The notes: generated by a model not told the origin, from the letters alone. 64,000 nt of DNA from Misgurnus anguillicaudatus (GCF_027580225.2 NC_073339.2:38492501-38556500), one strand, 5' to 3'; positions 33,121-44,781 are shown, numbered from the stretch's first letter. Translations and numbers: made by a program.

Positions 33121-33697
33121 AATACACTTTAGATTCACAATACGTAACACAGACTTTAATGCCACTCACTCGCGTTTTATACTTCCAGTGTTGTTCCCCG
33201 GCTCGCCCACGCTTCCCTTTCCAGTGTGGCCGCAACGCTACGTGGTAAACTCACAACACAAAATCAGGTAATGCACTTTGCTTAATTCTTCCCAAAAGTT
33301 TAGTTTGTTTACTCACACTCCCTGAGGCTTCTCTGCTATTCCTGGTAACACAGACTTTAATGCCACTCACTCGCGTTTTATACTTCCAGTGTTGTTCCCC
33401 GGCTCGCCCACGCTTCCCTTTCCAGTGTGGCCGCAACGCTACGTGTTAAACTCACAACACAAGATCAGGTAATACACTTTAAGTTCACAATACGTAATAC
33501 AGACTTCAATGCCACTCACGTGCGTGTTATACTTCCAGTGTTGTTCCCCGGCTCGCCCACGCTTCCCTTTCCAGTGTGGCCGCAACGCTACGTGGTAAAC
33601 TCACAACACAAGATCAGGTAATACACTTTGCTTAATTCTTCCCAATAGTTTAGTTCATTTACTCACACTCCCTGAGGCTTCTCTGCTATTCCTGGTC
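33121..33697. repeat. 351-bp higher-order tandem repeat
   Basis: The landmark CGCAACGCTACGTG recurs at 33231, 33432 and 33581, a degenerate form at 33081. Spacings alternate 150, 201 and 149. Two unit types alternate: a short one with TTCACAATACGTAA and a long one with CTTAATTCTTCCCAA and TGAGGCTTCTCTGC. The true period is therefore about 351 bp, present about 1.6 times. Confidence 0.8.
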
Positions 33698-33759
33698 CTG
33701 TTCACAGCTGGAGTTCTGCTGTTAATGGTCTTCGCCGTCCGCTACGGTAAGTGCTCTCC

Positions 33760-33900
33760 CAAATGGTAAATGGACTGCATTTATATAGCGCTTTTAACAG
33801 ACCTATGGCCATCCAAAGCGCTTTACAATTAGCCTCACATTCACCCATTCACACACTCATTCATACACCGATGGCGGTGTCAGCCATGCAAATTCCCAAA
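33760..33900. mobile_element. dispersed teleost LINE-tail-like repeat inside the LTR
   Basis: AATGGTAAATGGACTGCATT, TATATAGCGCTTTT, CCAAAGCGCTTTACAATT and CGATGGCGGTGTCAGCCATG follow in the order of a repeat common in fish. From memory it is associated with the 3' end of a LINE family; the family name is not certain. Confidence 0.65.
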
Positions 33901-34163
33901 TTCTCAAATTCCCAAATTCTCTAACTCCACAAAGGCATATCGTGTCGGTACATCCACATCATAACAGCGACTGTCTTTCACTTACTCGACCCAGTAACTC
34001 GCTTTAGCGATGCTTTCTTCACCCAGTTAATCCAAACTCCGATCCCTCTGTTTACCAGTTCCGCCAGGCCTCCGTGGCAACAACAACACAGCACTACAAC
34101 AACACTCGCTACAGCAACCAATGCTACAGCAACAAAATGCGCCCCGTTTATATTTCCAGAGTC

Positions 34164-34172
34164 CCTTTTATA
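34164..34172 (-). promoter_or_regulatory. TATA box of the solo LTR
   Basis: TATAAAAGG on the minus strand, within GGAGTATAAAAGGGAC, about 205 bp inside the LTR start. An inverted CCAAT box (ATTGGC) lies about 25 bp upstream at 34199-34194. A strong core-promoter match. Confidence 0.6.
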
Positions 34173-34396
34173 CTCCTTCCTTTCTCCTCTTCAGCCAATC
34201 ACTAACCGCTGTTTTAATTTTACGCACCTGTATCCCATCTGGCTTGATTTGCCCTCGGAAAAACTACCGGAAGTTCCGGTGTTTCTGGTAAGTCGTCTGG
34301 GCGGAAACTATCTCCGGGCGGGACCAACCTTCTCGAATTTAGGTTCCGCCCACGGAAAAAGGTCACCCTGTGACATAATCATACATTTTTTTGCAT

Positions 34397-34598
34397 TACA
34401 GAGCACCTATATAGCACCTCTGTAGAACCATAAAGCATAACTATAGCACCACTTATAGATCAACATAGCACAATATGGTTCAACACAGGTGCTACACAGA
34501 TTCTACATAGGTGATGTTTAGCACTAAAAAAAAATTCCCCTATATGATTACGAGCAAGTGAACCACTTTTGGTGCTATTTAGCACCAATTTTTGAGTG
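34397..34598. mobile_element. MITE, TATAGCACC family, left end lost
   Basis: GCACCTATATAGCACC, ACAGGTGCTACACAG and the end GGTGCTATTTAGCACC plus TTTTTGAGTG match the complete element at 57150-57431. TA follows the right end. The left terminus is missing. Confidence 0.65.
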
Positions 34599-34600
34599 TA

Positions 34601-35006
34601 TGAATTAGTTCATTGCATACAGAATGGTTGACCTTTTTGTCATCATCTGTTTTTCCATTAATTTATTTATCTTTAGACTTTTGTAAATGTGAACTGAATT
34701 GATAAATAGCTAAAGGGTGTTAGATGACTGTATAATACATTCTAAGTGATTATTTGTACAATATCTGTTGTGATGTGGATGAACCTTTATAGTTTTGTTA
34801 TTTTGTATTTGTACTGTAAATGATTTATCCAGGACCACAATATGTGTAACTTTTTTACAGAAAAAAAGTAAAGATGTAAATGTGAATTCTGTCCAATCTC
34901 TTGCAATCAATATTCAACCCTGTATCACGAAATGATGTACCTATAGTCCTATAGAAAACTGTGTCAGTGTCACGCATAAGACTCACAAATTTATGTGACT
35001 ATAGAT
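34601..35006. other. spacer, nothing recognised
   Basis: AT-rich unique-looking DNA between two mobile elements. Confidence 0.3.
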
Positions 35007-35446
35007 ACGTGGCGGCTAGGTGCCTTCTTTTTTTGAAAGGACACGATGCGAAGTTTGTCACAACATGTATGTAGCTTGTCGTGTGTGGTTCGTAATTTCA
35101 AAATATGTGTCCAGCGTGTGTATGTGCCTGCTGCAGACGCGTCTAAAGGGTTTATGATAAAAGAGACGCTCGTGTTTGCCAGATTGTCGCATCATCTCAT
35201 GTGTAATCAGAGTTTACTGTTAAGGAAGTGTTCAGTGTGTGTATTTTGGGAACGTGAGCGTCTCTTTTATCATAAACGGTTTTGACGCTTGTGCAGCAGG
35301 CACGTATATTAACAAAACACGTTATGCACACAGGATCTCTTAACACGCTGGACACATATTTCGGAAAAGGGAAAAACACACGTGACAATCCGAACACTTA
35401 TTTTGAATTAGTGCCTCCTCGGATGAGCAGTCACGAGCCCCCACTG
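35007..35446. mobile_element. fold-back element, GTGGCGGC ends
   Basis: Same element as 52026-52479. The ends GTGGCGGC and GAGCCCCCACTG are degenerate versions of CAGTGGCGG and CCGCCACTG. The core has a perfect 20-base hairpin stem: TTATGATAAAAGAGACGCTC near 35152 and its inverse near 35258. No clear target duplication. Confidence 0.7.
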
Positions 35447-36599
35447 GTAAGTCTTTTCGTGATACTCGGTTGCAATATTTCATATACACAAATGAGTAAC
35501 TTCATACTGTTAAATTGAAAAAGTGCAGCCATGTTCATTTACAATCATCAGCATCAAAACTGTAGCCATAAAGTTCACATCAGAAAATACTGGCACCTAT
35601 AATTTTGACTTTCTTTTTCATGAACAATGGCACAAGGACTTGTCATTTTGACGGGACTGGCATGTTCACTGACATAAAATATTGCATTTGAAAGATAAAC
35701 TGTGGATTTTGAACAAGTTACATGCTTTTGTAGGAAATGATGTTGTGCAGTTTGTACAAATTGTTTTGAGAAATACACAAATTATTTTGCTTTTTAGATT
35801 GATTTGAGAAATAGTATAATTGTCCAATTACCTTTTCATTTTCACTAAACAAAGAATGCCATTTGGATTTTCGACAATATGATGAATAATAAATTACCAG
35901 ATTTTTTAGAAGCGACTTTTTTTACTATATGCATTAAAGAACAGCAATTGCACGTCTTTTAAATTACACAAATTACATGCATCATGTACTGTATGTAAAT
36001 AACCTCAGACATTACAATTGTTCTCTGGTACTTTGCATATAGTGTTGTTTAGCCATTTAGTCGAGTTAAGAAAAAGACAGTAATAAAGCCATGCTTATAT
36101 CTCTTATATAACATGACATCATCTATAAATACATCTTTGTTGTTATGCACTTGGTCTGTATGCAGTACTTATTTACATTGAAGCACTTTTGTAATTTAAT
36201 TTATATGACTGGCTATATTTGTGCTAATGTTAGCTGCCTTGCTTGGCAACATTTGTAGACATCATATATACCATCCTAACATTAAGGCTGTTTTTATTGT
36301 TGTTGTTTTTTTTTTGTATAGTTTTTTATTTTGGCAACATCCCATCTACCCTGCATGGATAACACAATACCAGAATGCAACTGCTTCTGTTCAATCCAGT
36401 GTCTTCCATTCCACTGTAAGCAAGCAATTTGTAAGTTGTTTTCCTGTGAAACTTAAACAATATAAAAGGTGCCGTAAATTGAAAAACTATTGGGTATGGG
36501 TATGTTTACCTAGGCATACATAAATAATAAGAGTTCTGTACATGGTAATGACATATTGTGAGCTTCAAACACAATTGTTTCCTCCTTCTTATGTAAACC
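35447..36599. other. unique-looking spacer, nothing recognised
   Basis: AT-rich. A 100-codon plus frame at 36221-36523 is low-complexity and unrecognised. No repeat ends. Confidence 0.35.
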
Positions 36600-36690
36600 T
36601 TGTTCATGCAAAAGACCGCTGGAAACAGGCCAATCTCAACATAACACCAACTGTGATGTAACATTTGAGATATACGCCTTGACATTAAAT
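36600..36690. repeat. dispersed repeat fragment
   Basis: ATGCAAAAGACCGCTGGAAA and CAGGCCAATCTCAACATAAC and ACCAACTGTGATGTAAC follow a zebrafish repeat I recall. Extent uncertain; no second copy in this window. Confidence 0.35.
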
Positions 36691-36932
36691 TAAGTACAAT
36701 GTTGTTACAATGCTAAAAACAAAGTAGTGACTCTTGAGTTAGCGCTATGCTAGTTAATGCTATATGCTAACGTTTAGGCTGATGTTCTACTATTGACGTT
36801 ACAGTTACGTTTTGCAGGTCCATACTGAAAAAAAAACACAAACTTAACACTCAGAAACAGCCATTAACAATCTCCAAACAATTGATTATTCCTCAAATTG
36901 TGTATCTTTGTCTGATACATGCTCAAACATGA

Positions 36933-38124
36933 GGGGCCCTATCATACACCCGGCAAACACCTATCATTTTCACATCCAGCGTCACATTGTTTAAAGAGCA
37001 AAGGCATTTGCACCTATTTGTGCGCCCATAGTTTTGCTGGTCTGAAAACTAAGTGATTTAAGGCACATTGCTATTTTGAGGCAACTAAAATAGACTACGC
37101 CATTGACCAACTAAAACCTGTTTTAAAGTCAATGACGCCATATTGTTTTTGTTATTTAAAGAGCGCGTTAGTAATATGCGCCTATAAATGGGACAACAAT
37201 GCATGTTTGCTTATTACACAAATGGACAGCACATAAACATTTTTAAATATAAAAATGAAAGGATTAAAATGTAAAAGATTATTATTGAGTATCTTGGACA
37301 TAAATGAGGACCAATTACGAGACGTAAGAAGGCGTAAAGAGCTGCTTCACCTAAGTAATTGAATGTTTTGCTTTAAACAAATGCAAATATTGCATTTATT
37401 TTAAAATGTGTTTTTTATACCCCTCGGATGTATTGTATATGATGACTTTGTACCTCTGGATATGGTCAGATGAAAACCTTTAATTTTAAGTACAAATTTC
37501 CTGTATCAAAACACTCATGGCGCTGTCCGAGTGCTGGAAGGTTTCGGCTGTCCACACGTTTGTAAATTCTTTATCTCCTGTTTGTTACAAATGAATTATT
37601 TTTAGAGTACAAACCTTTTCTTGCATATTTGTAAATTATTCTTTGAGATAACACTGATCATGTAGTCAATACTGTACATACATTTACAGCATTAAAAAGC
37701 CTGTTAATTTTACTTCCATGACTGAAAGAAAACAACTTTTAAAAAGAAACCAAAGGTTTTAATACAAAAGATAAAAATTTCAATACAAATAAAACAACGC
37801 ATTTTTTAACATCAATCTTAAACTGGTGGTCTTCTTCCTCCGCTTAGTTTTTCAGTTTACAAATTTTGCCATCTAAATAGGGAATCAGAATGGTGCGAGC
37901 ACAACTGGCTTTTCAAGGGAATGAGAGATGAGACTCTCCTTGGTTTATTGCACGTTACGCCCCAAACACACCCATTACTCATTACAAGAATAGGAACAAC
38001 CCTTTTAGACAGTGTGCTAAGCGCACAAACTATTTTTTCCCATCATTAAATTAGCAAAAGTGGATTCAGACACATGCTTATAGACTGTGTGCTTTAAACC
38101 ATGTAGATTGTTAACATAGGGCCC
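36933..38124. mobile_element. 1.2-kb non-autonomous DNA transposon, GGGGCCCTAT ends
   Basis: GGGGCCCTATCATACACCC at the left and GTTAACATAGGGCCC at the right are short inverted repeats. Interior words (CCATTGACCAACTAAAACC, GAGCGCGTTAGTAATATGCG, TATAAATGGG) match a common zebrafish element as I recall. No transposase frame. It contains CpG-rich ends around an AT-rich core. Confidence 0.6.
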
Positions 38125-38164
38125 AAGGTATGTTTAAACACACACAGAGCTACTAAGAAAGAGG

Positions 38165-38330
38165 GGCTCTGTGAAATAGCCAATCAGAGCAGAGCTCGAC
38201 ATTATTATTCATGACCCTTTCAAATAATGTAATAATAGATCATTTCATTTTGGAAGCAAATCCTAGGGTTGTAGATGGACATGTAAATGCGTCTCTAGAT
38301 AATTTTTGCACTTAATAAAGCCGCATACCT
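38165..38330. repeat. dispersed repeat fragment
   Basis: GTGAAATAGCCAATCAGAGC and AGAGCTCGACATTATTATTC followed by ATGACCCTTTCAAA agree with a repeat I recall from zebrafish. Ends not defined. Confidence 0.35.
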
Positions 38331-39395
38331 TCTATGTAGATATCAGAGAACAAGTTAACATATATTTCAATGCGTTCTTTGGCACCTTTAATCAAAACTT
38401 TAAGGATCCTGCCCAGCTTAAGGGTAGATCATGAAGCTCATTTGCTAGAGGGTCAAGGCGTTCAATCACACAGATCAAATGTATAGCTTGAATGCACTGT
38501 AAGTCAATTAAGATACAAGAATCCCCCAGCTGCATATATGGAAATGAGTTAAAATAGGAGTATCTGCTTGTTCGACCAATGGCAGATGGGACTACCATAC
38601 AAAAATGTTAAATACAAGGTATAAAAACATTATTTTTTGTTTGTTTCATTGACCGATACTAGTGAGACAAAACTAATTATAGCAATTACTTGTTGTAATG
38701 TAGCAACATGTTAATGGATAAGGAAGAGAGAGAGAGATAACAGGATGCGATAAGGGGGCAGGTAGGAAGGAAAGAGAAAAGGAATGAAGAAATAAGGAAA
38801 GATGAGAGGACAGGGAAGTGTGCCAGTGCCTGAAAGGTTTCGAGTAAAAGAATTGATGCTTGAACTTCATTTCACTCTTTCTCTGTCTCCCATTCTTTCC
38901 GCTCTGTTCAATCATCATTATGGCTGTCTCCTAAAGTTAGAGCCAAACAGAAATCTTCCTTTTCCTGTTGACGACCCTGCAGTCGTCTGCAGAGTTTTAT
39001 ACCCAGACCGTTATCATTCATAACCAATCTACTGTGTTCCTGTTTTTCTGCACACTGTGTACAGTGCATCTGTTTTAAGTTGTTACCAATAACTGTCAAC
39101 TTAAGGAGTGAATACAGTATAAATAACACCTCCAATAACAACTTTATTTTGGTAAATGCTTTTCACATTTTTTCATATTAAAGTCCCCCTTTGGGGAATA
39201 TCAGGTTTGTATACTGTAGTTTTTTATGTGGTGTTTTTAATATGTTTTAAGACAAGCATGTGCAAATTCATCATTTAGCACCATTGCTGAGTATTTTCTA
39301 AATAAAATTGAAAACAGTCTCATTCCCACGGCTTAAAATGCTTTGTATCCAACGTCACAAACATGTAACCAATCACATCAACACAGTCGAATGCG
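38331..39395. other. unique-looking spacer with a purine-rich tract
   Basis: The plus strand at 38719-38820 is almost all A and G (about 100 bases, TTAA-free), opposite a pyrimidine tract. The rest shows no ends or exons. Confidence 0.4.
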
Positions 39396-39403
39396 TTGAT
39401 CAG

Positions 39404-39890
39404 CAGTGTTGGGGAAAGTTACTTTTAAAAGTAATGCATTACATTACTAAGTTACTCCCCAAAAAAGTAACTATTTCGTTACTTAGTTACATTTCATGGA
39501 AAGTAATGCTTACGTTACTTTTAAGTTACTTTTGCATTACTTTTTCTTACTTGGCTGAGGCTTGATCTCTTTCAGGCCTTGCAGGTGTTTTTTATGATCG
39601 CAAAAATGTCAAGCCCTTGCCTGCCATCTCCGTTTCTGACTCAAATTGTTCCCGCTCAGGCGCACAGGGTGTGTAATTCTACGTTAATATGTTCAGATTA
39701 ATTCAGTACATTATTTTATTTTAAAATTGAATTAATTAAACTGAAAAGTAACTTGCATTACTTTTTTAAAAAAGTAACTCAAATATTAGGGTGTACATTT
39801 AGAAAGTAATGCGTTACTTTACTCGTTACTTCAGAAAAGTAATATTATTATGTAATGCGCGTTACTTGTAATGCATTACCCCCAACACTG
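39404..39890. mobile_element. hAT-type MITE with 8-bp duplication TTGATCAG
   Basis: CAGTGTTGGGG at the left and CCCCCAACACTG at the right. TTGATCAG is repeated exactly at 39396-39403 and 39891-39898. The interior is rich in GTTACTTTTAAAAGTAATGC-type words, a widespread vertebrate hAT MITE. Non-coding, 487 bp. Confidence 0.92.
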
Positions 39891-39898
39891 TTGATCAG

Positions 39899-40279
39899 TT
39901 GAGTTATAGATATTATGTATGGATGCCAGCACTGAAATTATTGTAGCACTGTGTGAAACCAAACTTAGTTATTTGTCTGAAACTGCCAAATGTAGCATCT
40001 ATTTACTGTGCAAAAGTCTTACCACCATGCCACCATTAGATTTGTTGTTTTTGCAATGGTACAGTGATCATTTATAATTATTTATCAGTCTCTTTATTAG
40101 AATACAACCAGAAAATACAGGAAATGTTATTAAAAACTATTATAAGGTGAAGTATTAAGGGTAAACTCCCCTTTCACTAAAGCAATAGCAGCAGGCAGCT
40201 GCAGGATTTCTTAAACCTAAATAAAATTAAATCCTAATTTCTGAATCTAATTGAATGACTTCTGTGTCCTCAAAAAAGC
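39899..40279. other. spacer, nothing recognised
   Basis: AT-rich DNA between two transposons. Confidence 0.3.
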
Positions 40280-40473
40280 TTGAAGGAAGACACCACCACT
40301 TTTCAATATTTTACTAGGTTCTTACCTCAACTTAGACAAATTAATACGTACCTATCTTTTTCAATGCATGAACGTTTAATCTTTGTACAGCGCCTCGTAA
40401 ATGTGTTAGCATTTAGCCTAGCCCAATTCATTCCTATGGCTCCAAACAGGGATGAATTTCAAAGCCACCAAAC

Positions 40474-41187
40474 CAGGCCCGGGATGGGTAATCGGAAGAA
40501 ATGGTAGAATTCCCGGTGGGCCGCTAAAGTTTTTTTTTTACATTTGCCACCTTAGTGAGTCTATCTTCTCTTAAATAGCACTGTACACGTTCCGCATTCT
40601 GACACCGCAGTACCACGTTTTATCATGTGAGGGAGTTCTCCCCTCCCCATAGAGTTGCTTGGTTCCATAGCCTGTCTTTTACAAAACTTTTCTCAGGTAG
40701 GCTACTGCTGGCACCTACCGATAGCTGGGCTGGCTTTACTGTAACGGTACGCGTAGGGAGGATGGGTGGGAGGAAGAGCACAAGAGGGGCTGAAAAAAGC
40801 ATTGAAGGAGGATGCTACCAAATGTGCCAAGCTTAACGATTTATTTTCAAGAGGACAAACACAAGTGGCAACACGTACAGGGTTTCCCGCAGAAAATTTG
40901 TTAGTTAAGGTGGTAGGGTTGGGCGGGACCAAGGGCGTGGCAATCAAAGTATGCGTCATGATGAAAAGTAAAATATTTTAATAAAATAAATAAATAACAT
41001 ATTTATTATTAAAACACTCAAATAAAACTTATTTTTGAAGAAACTACGACAAAAATGAACACATAGATTATTAATGAATTTAAATTTTTTTAACGGATAG
41101 TGCTAATTTGGAATTACACCATGGAAAAAGTGGGCCGGTCTTGGGCCTGAAACTCCCAGGCCGAAAAGTGGCCCCATTCCGGCCTTG
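40474..41187. mobile_element. hAT-type element with 8-bp duplication CACCAAAC
   Basis: The left end CAGGCCCGGGATGG and right end CCATTCCGGCCTTG are imperfect inverted repeats. CACCAAAC is present exactly at 40466-40473 and 41188-41195. The empty site occurs in the related arm at 57543-57552 (inverse, GTTTGGTG). It holds a short coding-like stretch (next entry) and what looks like the left end of yet another element (CAGGGTTTCCCGCAG, 40878). Confidence 0.8.
40762..40880 (+). pseudogene. possible decayed hAT transposase N-terminus
   Basis: One frame starts MGGRKSTRGAEK, and another continues ALKEDATKCAKLNDLFSRG a few codons later, so a 1-base frameshift may separate them. The basic start and the DATKCAKLNDLF pattern resemble N-termini of fish hAT-family proteins, a recollection rather than a search. 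The location inside a hAT element supports this. Very short and low confidence. Confidence 0.3.
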
Positions 41188-41437
41188 CACCAAACACTTC
41201 CATGTTTTCCCTATTAAAGAATGTTACATGAGTAGTTACACGAGTAAGTATGGTGGCACAAAATAAAACTTTTGTTGGGAGCCATAGGAATGAATGGGAC
41301 TAGGCTAAATGCTAACACATTCAAGAAGTGCTGTACAAAGAATAAAAGTGCACGAATTGAAAAAAATGGGTATGTATTAATTAATCTAAGTTGAGGTAAG
41401 AACTAGTAAAATATTGAAAAACTGTGTTTTCCTTTAA

Positions 41438-41797
41438 GATGTGCTTGGTGCCAAGAAAGGTCACACCAAATATTGACTGATGCCTAAAGAAGACATTTAT
41501 TTCTCAAAGTTGTTTTCTTTTTGAGTTTTGTGTACATATTTCCTGTAATAAATATGGATGGATATTAAAACTTTGTTAAAACAACAAAGCTGGTGGTGGC
41601 CCAAGACTTTTGCACTGTACTGTATATATGTGTATATATGTGGTCTGAGGTGGTGCGAGTTACATTCATAGTAAAACTTTTATATATGCTATTATGATGC
41701 TCAAAGATGATACAATTATTGACTACATGGAGACTTTGAAGTGTTTGATGGTTGAGACTTAGCCTATACTGTACAAAAGTCATTTCAACTTTAACTA
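41438..41797. other. spacer, nothing recognised
   Basis: AT-rich, with a short ATATATGTGTATATATGTG run near 41622. Confidence 0.3.
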
Positions 41798-41993
41798 TTA
41801 TTTATCTTGGAGATTAGTTGTTATAATTACAGATGAGTTGTTTTAACCTCTAAAATGAAATTGACTTTTTTCAACTATATTTTATAAGTTGCAGCAATTC
41901 ATCTCTTGTCAAGATAAATAATAGTAAGTTGACTTTTAAATCTGAGTTTATTCAACAACAAAAAAATGTACGCAGCACAGATTTTTCACAGTG
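41798..41993. mobile_element. MITE, TTTTTCACAGTG end, uninterrupted copy
   Basis: CAACTATATTTTATAAGTTG, CATCTCTTGTCAAGATAAAT and TTTAAATCTGAGTT match both sides of the split element 16046-17768. TA follows the right end. The left end is not clear. Confidence 0.6.
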
Positions 41994-41999
41994 TACTGT

Positions 42000-43120
42000 A
42001 TTAGATCTGTTCCAAAACCTAAGACATAGCAATAAAAATAACGCACAAATATTGGATAAAAAAAGGGTATGATTAAAAACTGTTTATATTTTTATCCGTC
42101 ATCTCAAATTTATATTTTATTAAGCGTATCGCAATGCTTTGTGCCATTGCCTTCTACGTTTGTTGCTGCCTTACAATTTGGCAAAAAACGGGGTGTCTTT
42201 TGAGGCCGCGTAATTAAGTTGTCTTCGCACCCTGAGAACGCCTATTATGTTTTATAATGCTGCCCCTGTAGACAGCTCGATAGATTTCAGGAACGGAGCA
42301 AGCTTGTCAACTCTTGCTCCGAGCTTGCTCAGATGTGCTCATTAGCTCACACGGAAGATGAATTTCTCTGTACGGAAAATGCGTCTACAAACATAGTCAA
42401 TACAGAGTCCTTTCTTTTTAATAAGAAATGTTTATTCTTAGAACTTGCTTCCTCAAAATCAATTACGTAAAGCAGCTGATAAAACAATAGACTAAATTCA
42501 GCTTCTGTGTAGGACAACGCAAGGTGAATTCAGGTAAAGACACCTACACATATCGTACAGATCCTCATATGAACTGCCTCGTCCTAACCGAGAGACATGC
42601 AGTGTGATCTTTATGAGCTGTATGTGCATTATCTATATGCTAATGTACAGAAGGTCAATGAGGAACAAGGCCAGAGGGTAGGCTAATGGAGGGAGAAAAG
42701 ATGGCAAGACACATTAAGTACAGAAAAGGGGGGGGGGTTGTCATACTGAAATGCTACGACAGGTAAGTGCTCTAAATCTTAACAGTAACCTTTATTGCCA
42801 GTCCTGTAATAATCGCTCTTAACCTCCAACACAACTAAAGTAGGAAGAAATGGAATGAATTTAAATCTGACATGCAGATAGGAATATTTACTTGAATTAA
42901 CAGCCTTGTCTCACAAGAATTTGTACATGGTTAATGAAGTTAACCGTGCAAAAACATACGGTAATTATAAAAACTCAATAACGCAACCCAACCTCTAACC
43001 CTAACATCACAGGAGTCAAGGCAAATCAGACAAAAATGTATGTGAAGAATGTGGTTTGAATTAATACAAAATATCCACCTCGTAAAATATGTATGAATTT
43101 CCATAAAATTAATTAAAGAA
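42000..43120. other. unique-looking DNA with a candidate regulatory block
   Basis: The segment 42230-42720 is complex and repeat-free, with GAGCTTGCTCAGATGTGCTC, ACCTACACATATCGTACAG and a POU-like ATATGCTAATG (42637). A run of ten G is at 42728-42737. The remainder is AT-rich. Regulatory status is a guess. Confidence 0.25.
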
Positions 43121-43565
43121 TTAAAGGGGACATATCATGAAAATCAAACTTTTCCATGTTTAAGTGCTATCATTGGGTCCCCAGTGCTTCTATCAACCTA
43201 GAAAATATGAAAACGAACAACCCATTCTCTGCAAACATGTGAAAAAATAGGTCATTAAAATGTAGCTCCCCTTGTGATGTCAGAAAGGGGTTTTATTATA
43301 ATAATACCACCCCTTAATCTGCAACTATCCAACCATGGCACTGCCATTTAGTGCAGAGAGAGAGAAAGATAAAAAATCGACAGAACAATTGAGTTTTAAT
43401 TTCAACAAACCACCATTATGGCGATCAGTGTTTGCATTTCATCAGCTCAGTAGCATTTTAAAGGACACACCCAAAAACGGCACATTTTTGCAAACACCTA
43501 CAAAGTGGCAATTTTAACATGTAATAATAAATTATCTGTATGGCATTTTGCGCTAAAAGTATGGA
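43121..43565. mobile_element. TTAA-type DNA transposon, right end lost
   Basis: It starts TTAAAGGGGACATATCATGA. Words TGGGTCCCCAGTGCTTCTAT, CCCCTTGTGATGTCAGAAAG and GCACTGCCATTTAGTGCAGA follow in the order of a very common zebrafish element. It breaks off after GCGCTAAAAGTA. A 60-codon frame inside is chance. Confidence 0.7.
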
Positions 43566-43729
43566 CAAACTAAAATGTTGGTTTAAATTAACCTACAAAA
43601 TGTCCATATTTATGGACTATTGGTTGAAACAACCTAGCACAGGTTCATTTAAACCCATCGGTTGGGTTTGTGCACATTTACCCAACCATGGCTTTTTTCA
43701 GAGTTTTTCTGATGTGTGTGTACAGTACA

Positions 43730-44142
43730 CTGTAAAAAGTGAAAGTTGGATCTACTTAAACAAATTACTTCAATTGCACTGTAAATAGGGCTGTCACGGT
43801 AATGAAATTTGGCTGACAGTCTCATAAATTGTGATGATTATGATGATTAATTGCCTGTTTTAGGGCTTTGAAATTTAATTCTCATATTTTGTTTGTTTGT
43901 TCATAAAATAGTTTTCACACATTGTTGTGATTTATTTAAATTAGTAAATATTTTGCCTGGCAGTAAATATTAATACACACAACACATATTTAAAAGTAAT
44001 TATTTAATGAATATATCTTTCAAAAACTGAAAATTCTTCATAAAAAAAATAAACACAATAAAGTGTCTGAAAAATCCAGCCAATCCTACTAAGGTCATAT
44101 TTGTATTAGACCATTTCTGTGGCTGCAAAGAAATACAGATCC
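43730..44142. mobile_element. mixed MITE fragments
   Basis: CACTGTAAAAAGTGAAAGTT at 43729 is a left end of the 21259/45487 family, truncated after ~60 bases. TAGGGCTGTCACGGTAATGA at 43793 looks like a hAT-type left end without a visible partner. The rest to 44142 is AT-rich and unassigned. Confidence 0.4.
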
Positions 44143-44439
44143 TTAAAGCGACACCATGTAATTTTTCAACATTCATAATAAATTTTCAAGACCCTTGTGA
44201 TAGTACATCGACGTTAAATAGGTTGAATGACATGTCTACCATAGCCTGACGGGGTCTGTATCGCTTCTACTCGTACTTAGTGTTTCTGGTAGTAACCAGA
44301 GCAACAAAAAAAAACCTACAAAATTCGACTGCTTTACGGCATACGTCACTTCCTCCACACAATTTTTTTTTTACGTGTATTTTGCTGGAGGCTACTTAAG
44401 GAGTGTTGCAAGCAACTTCTATTATATGACTCTGTGGCA

Positions 44440-44492
44440 TTGTGTTAGTGTCACGGACCTATGACATGGGCGACCTGGGTTCGATTCCCCTT
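44440..44492 (+). other. tRNA-like B-box segment
   Basis: GACCTGGGTTCGATTCCCCT contains a perfect Pol III B box (GGTTCGATTCC, 44477-44487). No good A box or cloverleaf precedes it at tRNA spacing. It may be a relic of a SINE captured by the transposon. Not a tRNA gene. Confidence 0.4.
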
Positions 44493-44781
44493 TAATGCAA
44501 TTTTTTATAAAAAAAAATTATTCAAAATTTATTATTTATGTCTATTTATTCATTCACCAATCAGTTTCTCTCTTCCTCATTTGCTGCTTTCCGCTGTCAC
44601 TCATGTGACGTATTACAAAGCTGCATTCCTAAACACATCGGTTTACTTGGATTTGGAGCGACAATTTTCACACAAAGAGAGGAAATACGAGCGCCATTGC
44701 AGAAAAACATGGTGGCGAGGGAGAGAGAGAGACGATGCAACAATATTTGTTTCGAAAAAGGCAAGGAAATACTTCTGGTCG

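Larger units (their letters stand above)
31479..34375 (-). mobile_element. 2.9-kb solo LTR
   Basis: Minus strand, TGTCACAGG (34375) to CCTGTGACA (31479): TG/CA ends inside a 9-bp inverted repeat. TAAT is duplicated outside both ends (31475-31478, 34376-34379). In order on the minus strand: an inverted CCAAT box, a TATAAAAGG box, two tandem-repeat arrays, AATAAA, and a GC-rich U5-like end. No gag, pol, primer site or second LTR adjoins, so it is a solo LTR, normally made by LTR-LTR recombination. At 2.9 kb it is far longer than most LTRs. A DNA-transposon reading is less likely because of the promoter/poly(A) layout. Confidence 0.65.
40280..41437. mobile_element. TTAA-type MITE split by a hAT element
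   Basis: Outer arms 40280-40473 and 41188-41437 are inverted repeats of each other (CAATATTTTACTAGTTC-like and its inverse, TGTTAGCATTTAGCCTAG and CTAGGCTAAATGCTAACA). The arm matches the copy at 57440-57736. It is interrupted at 40474-41187. Confidence 0.8.

Noticed and set aside
35007..35446. 8-bp duplication for the fold-back element
   Set aside because: Flanks at 35007/35446 and 52026/52479 do not match, so the hAT assignment of this family rests on its ends only.
44440..44492. tRNA gene
   Set aside because: Only the B box and T-arm-like bases are present; there is no A box, anticodon arm or acceptor stem.
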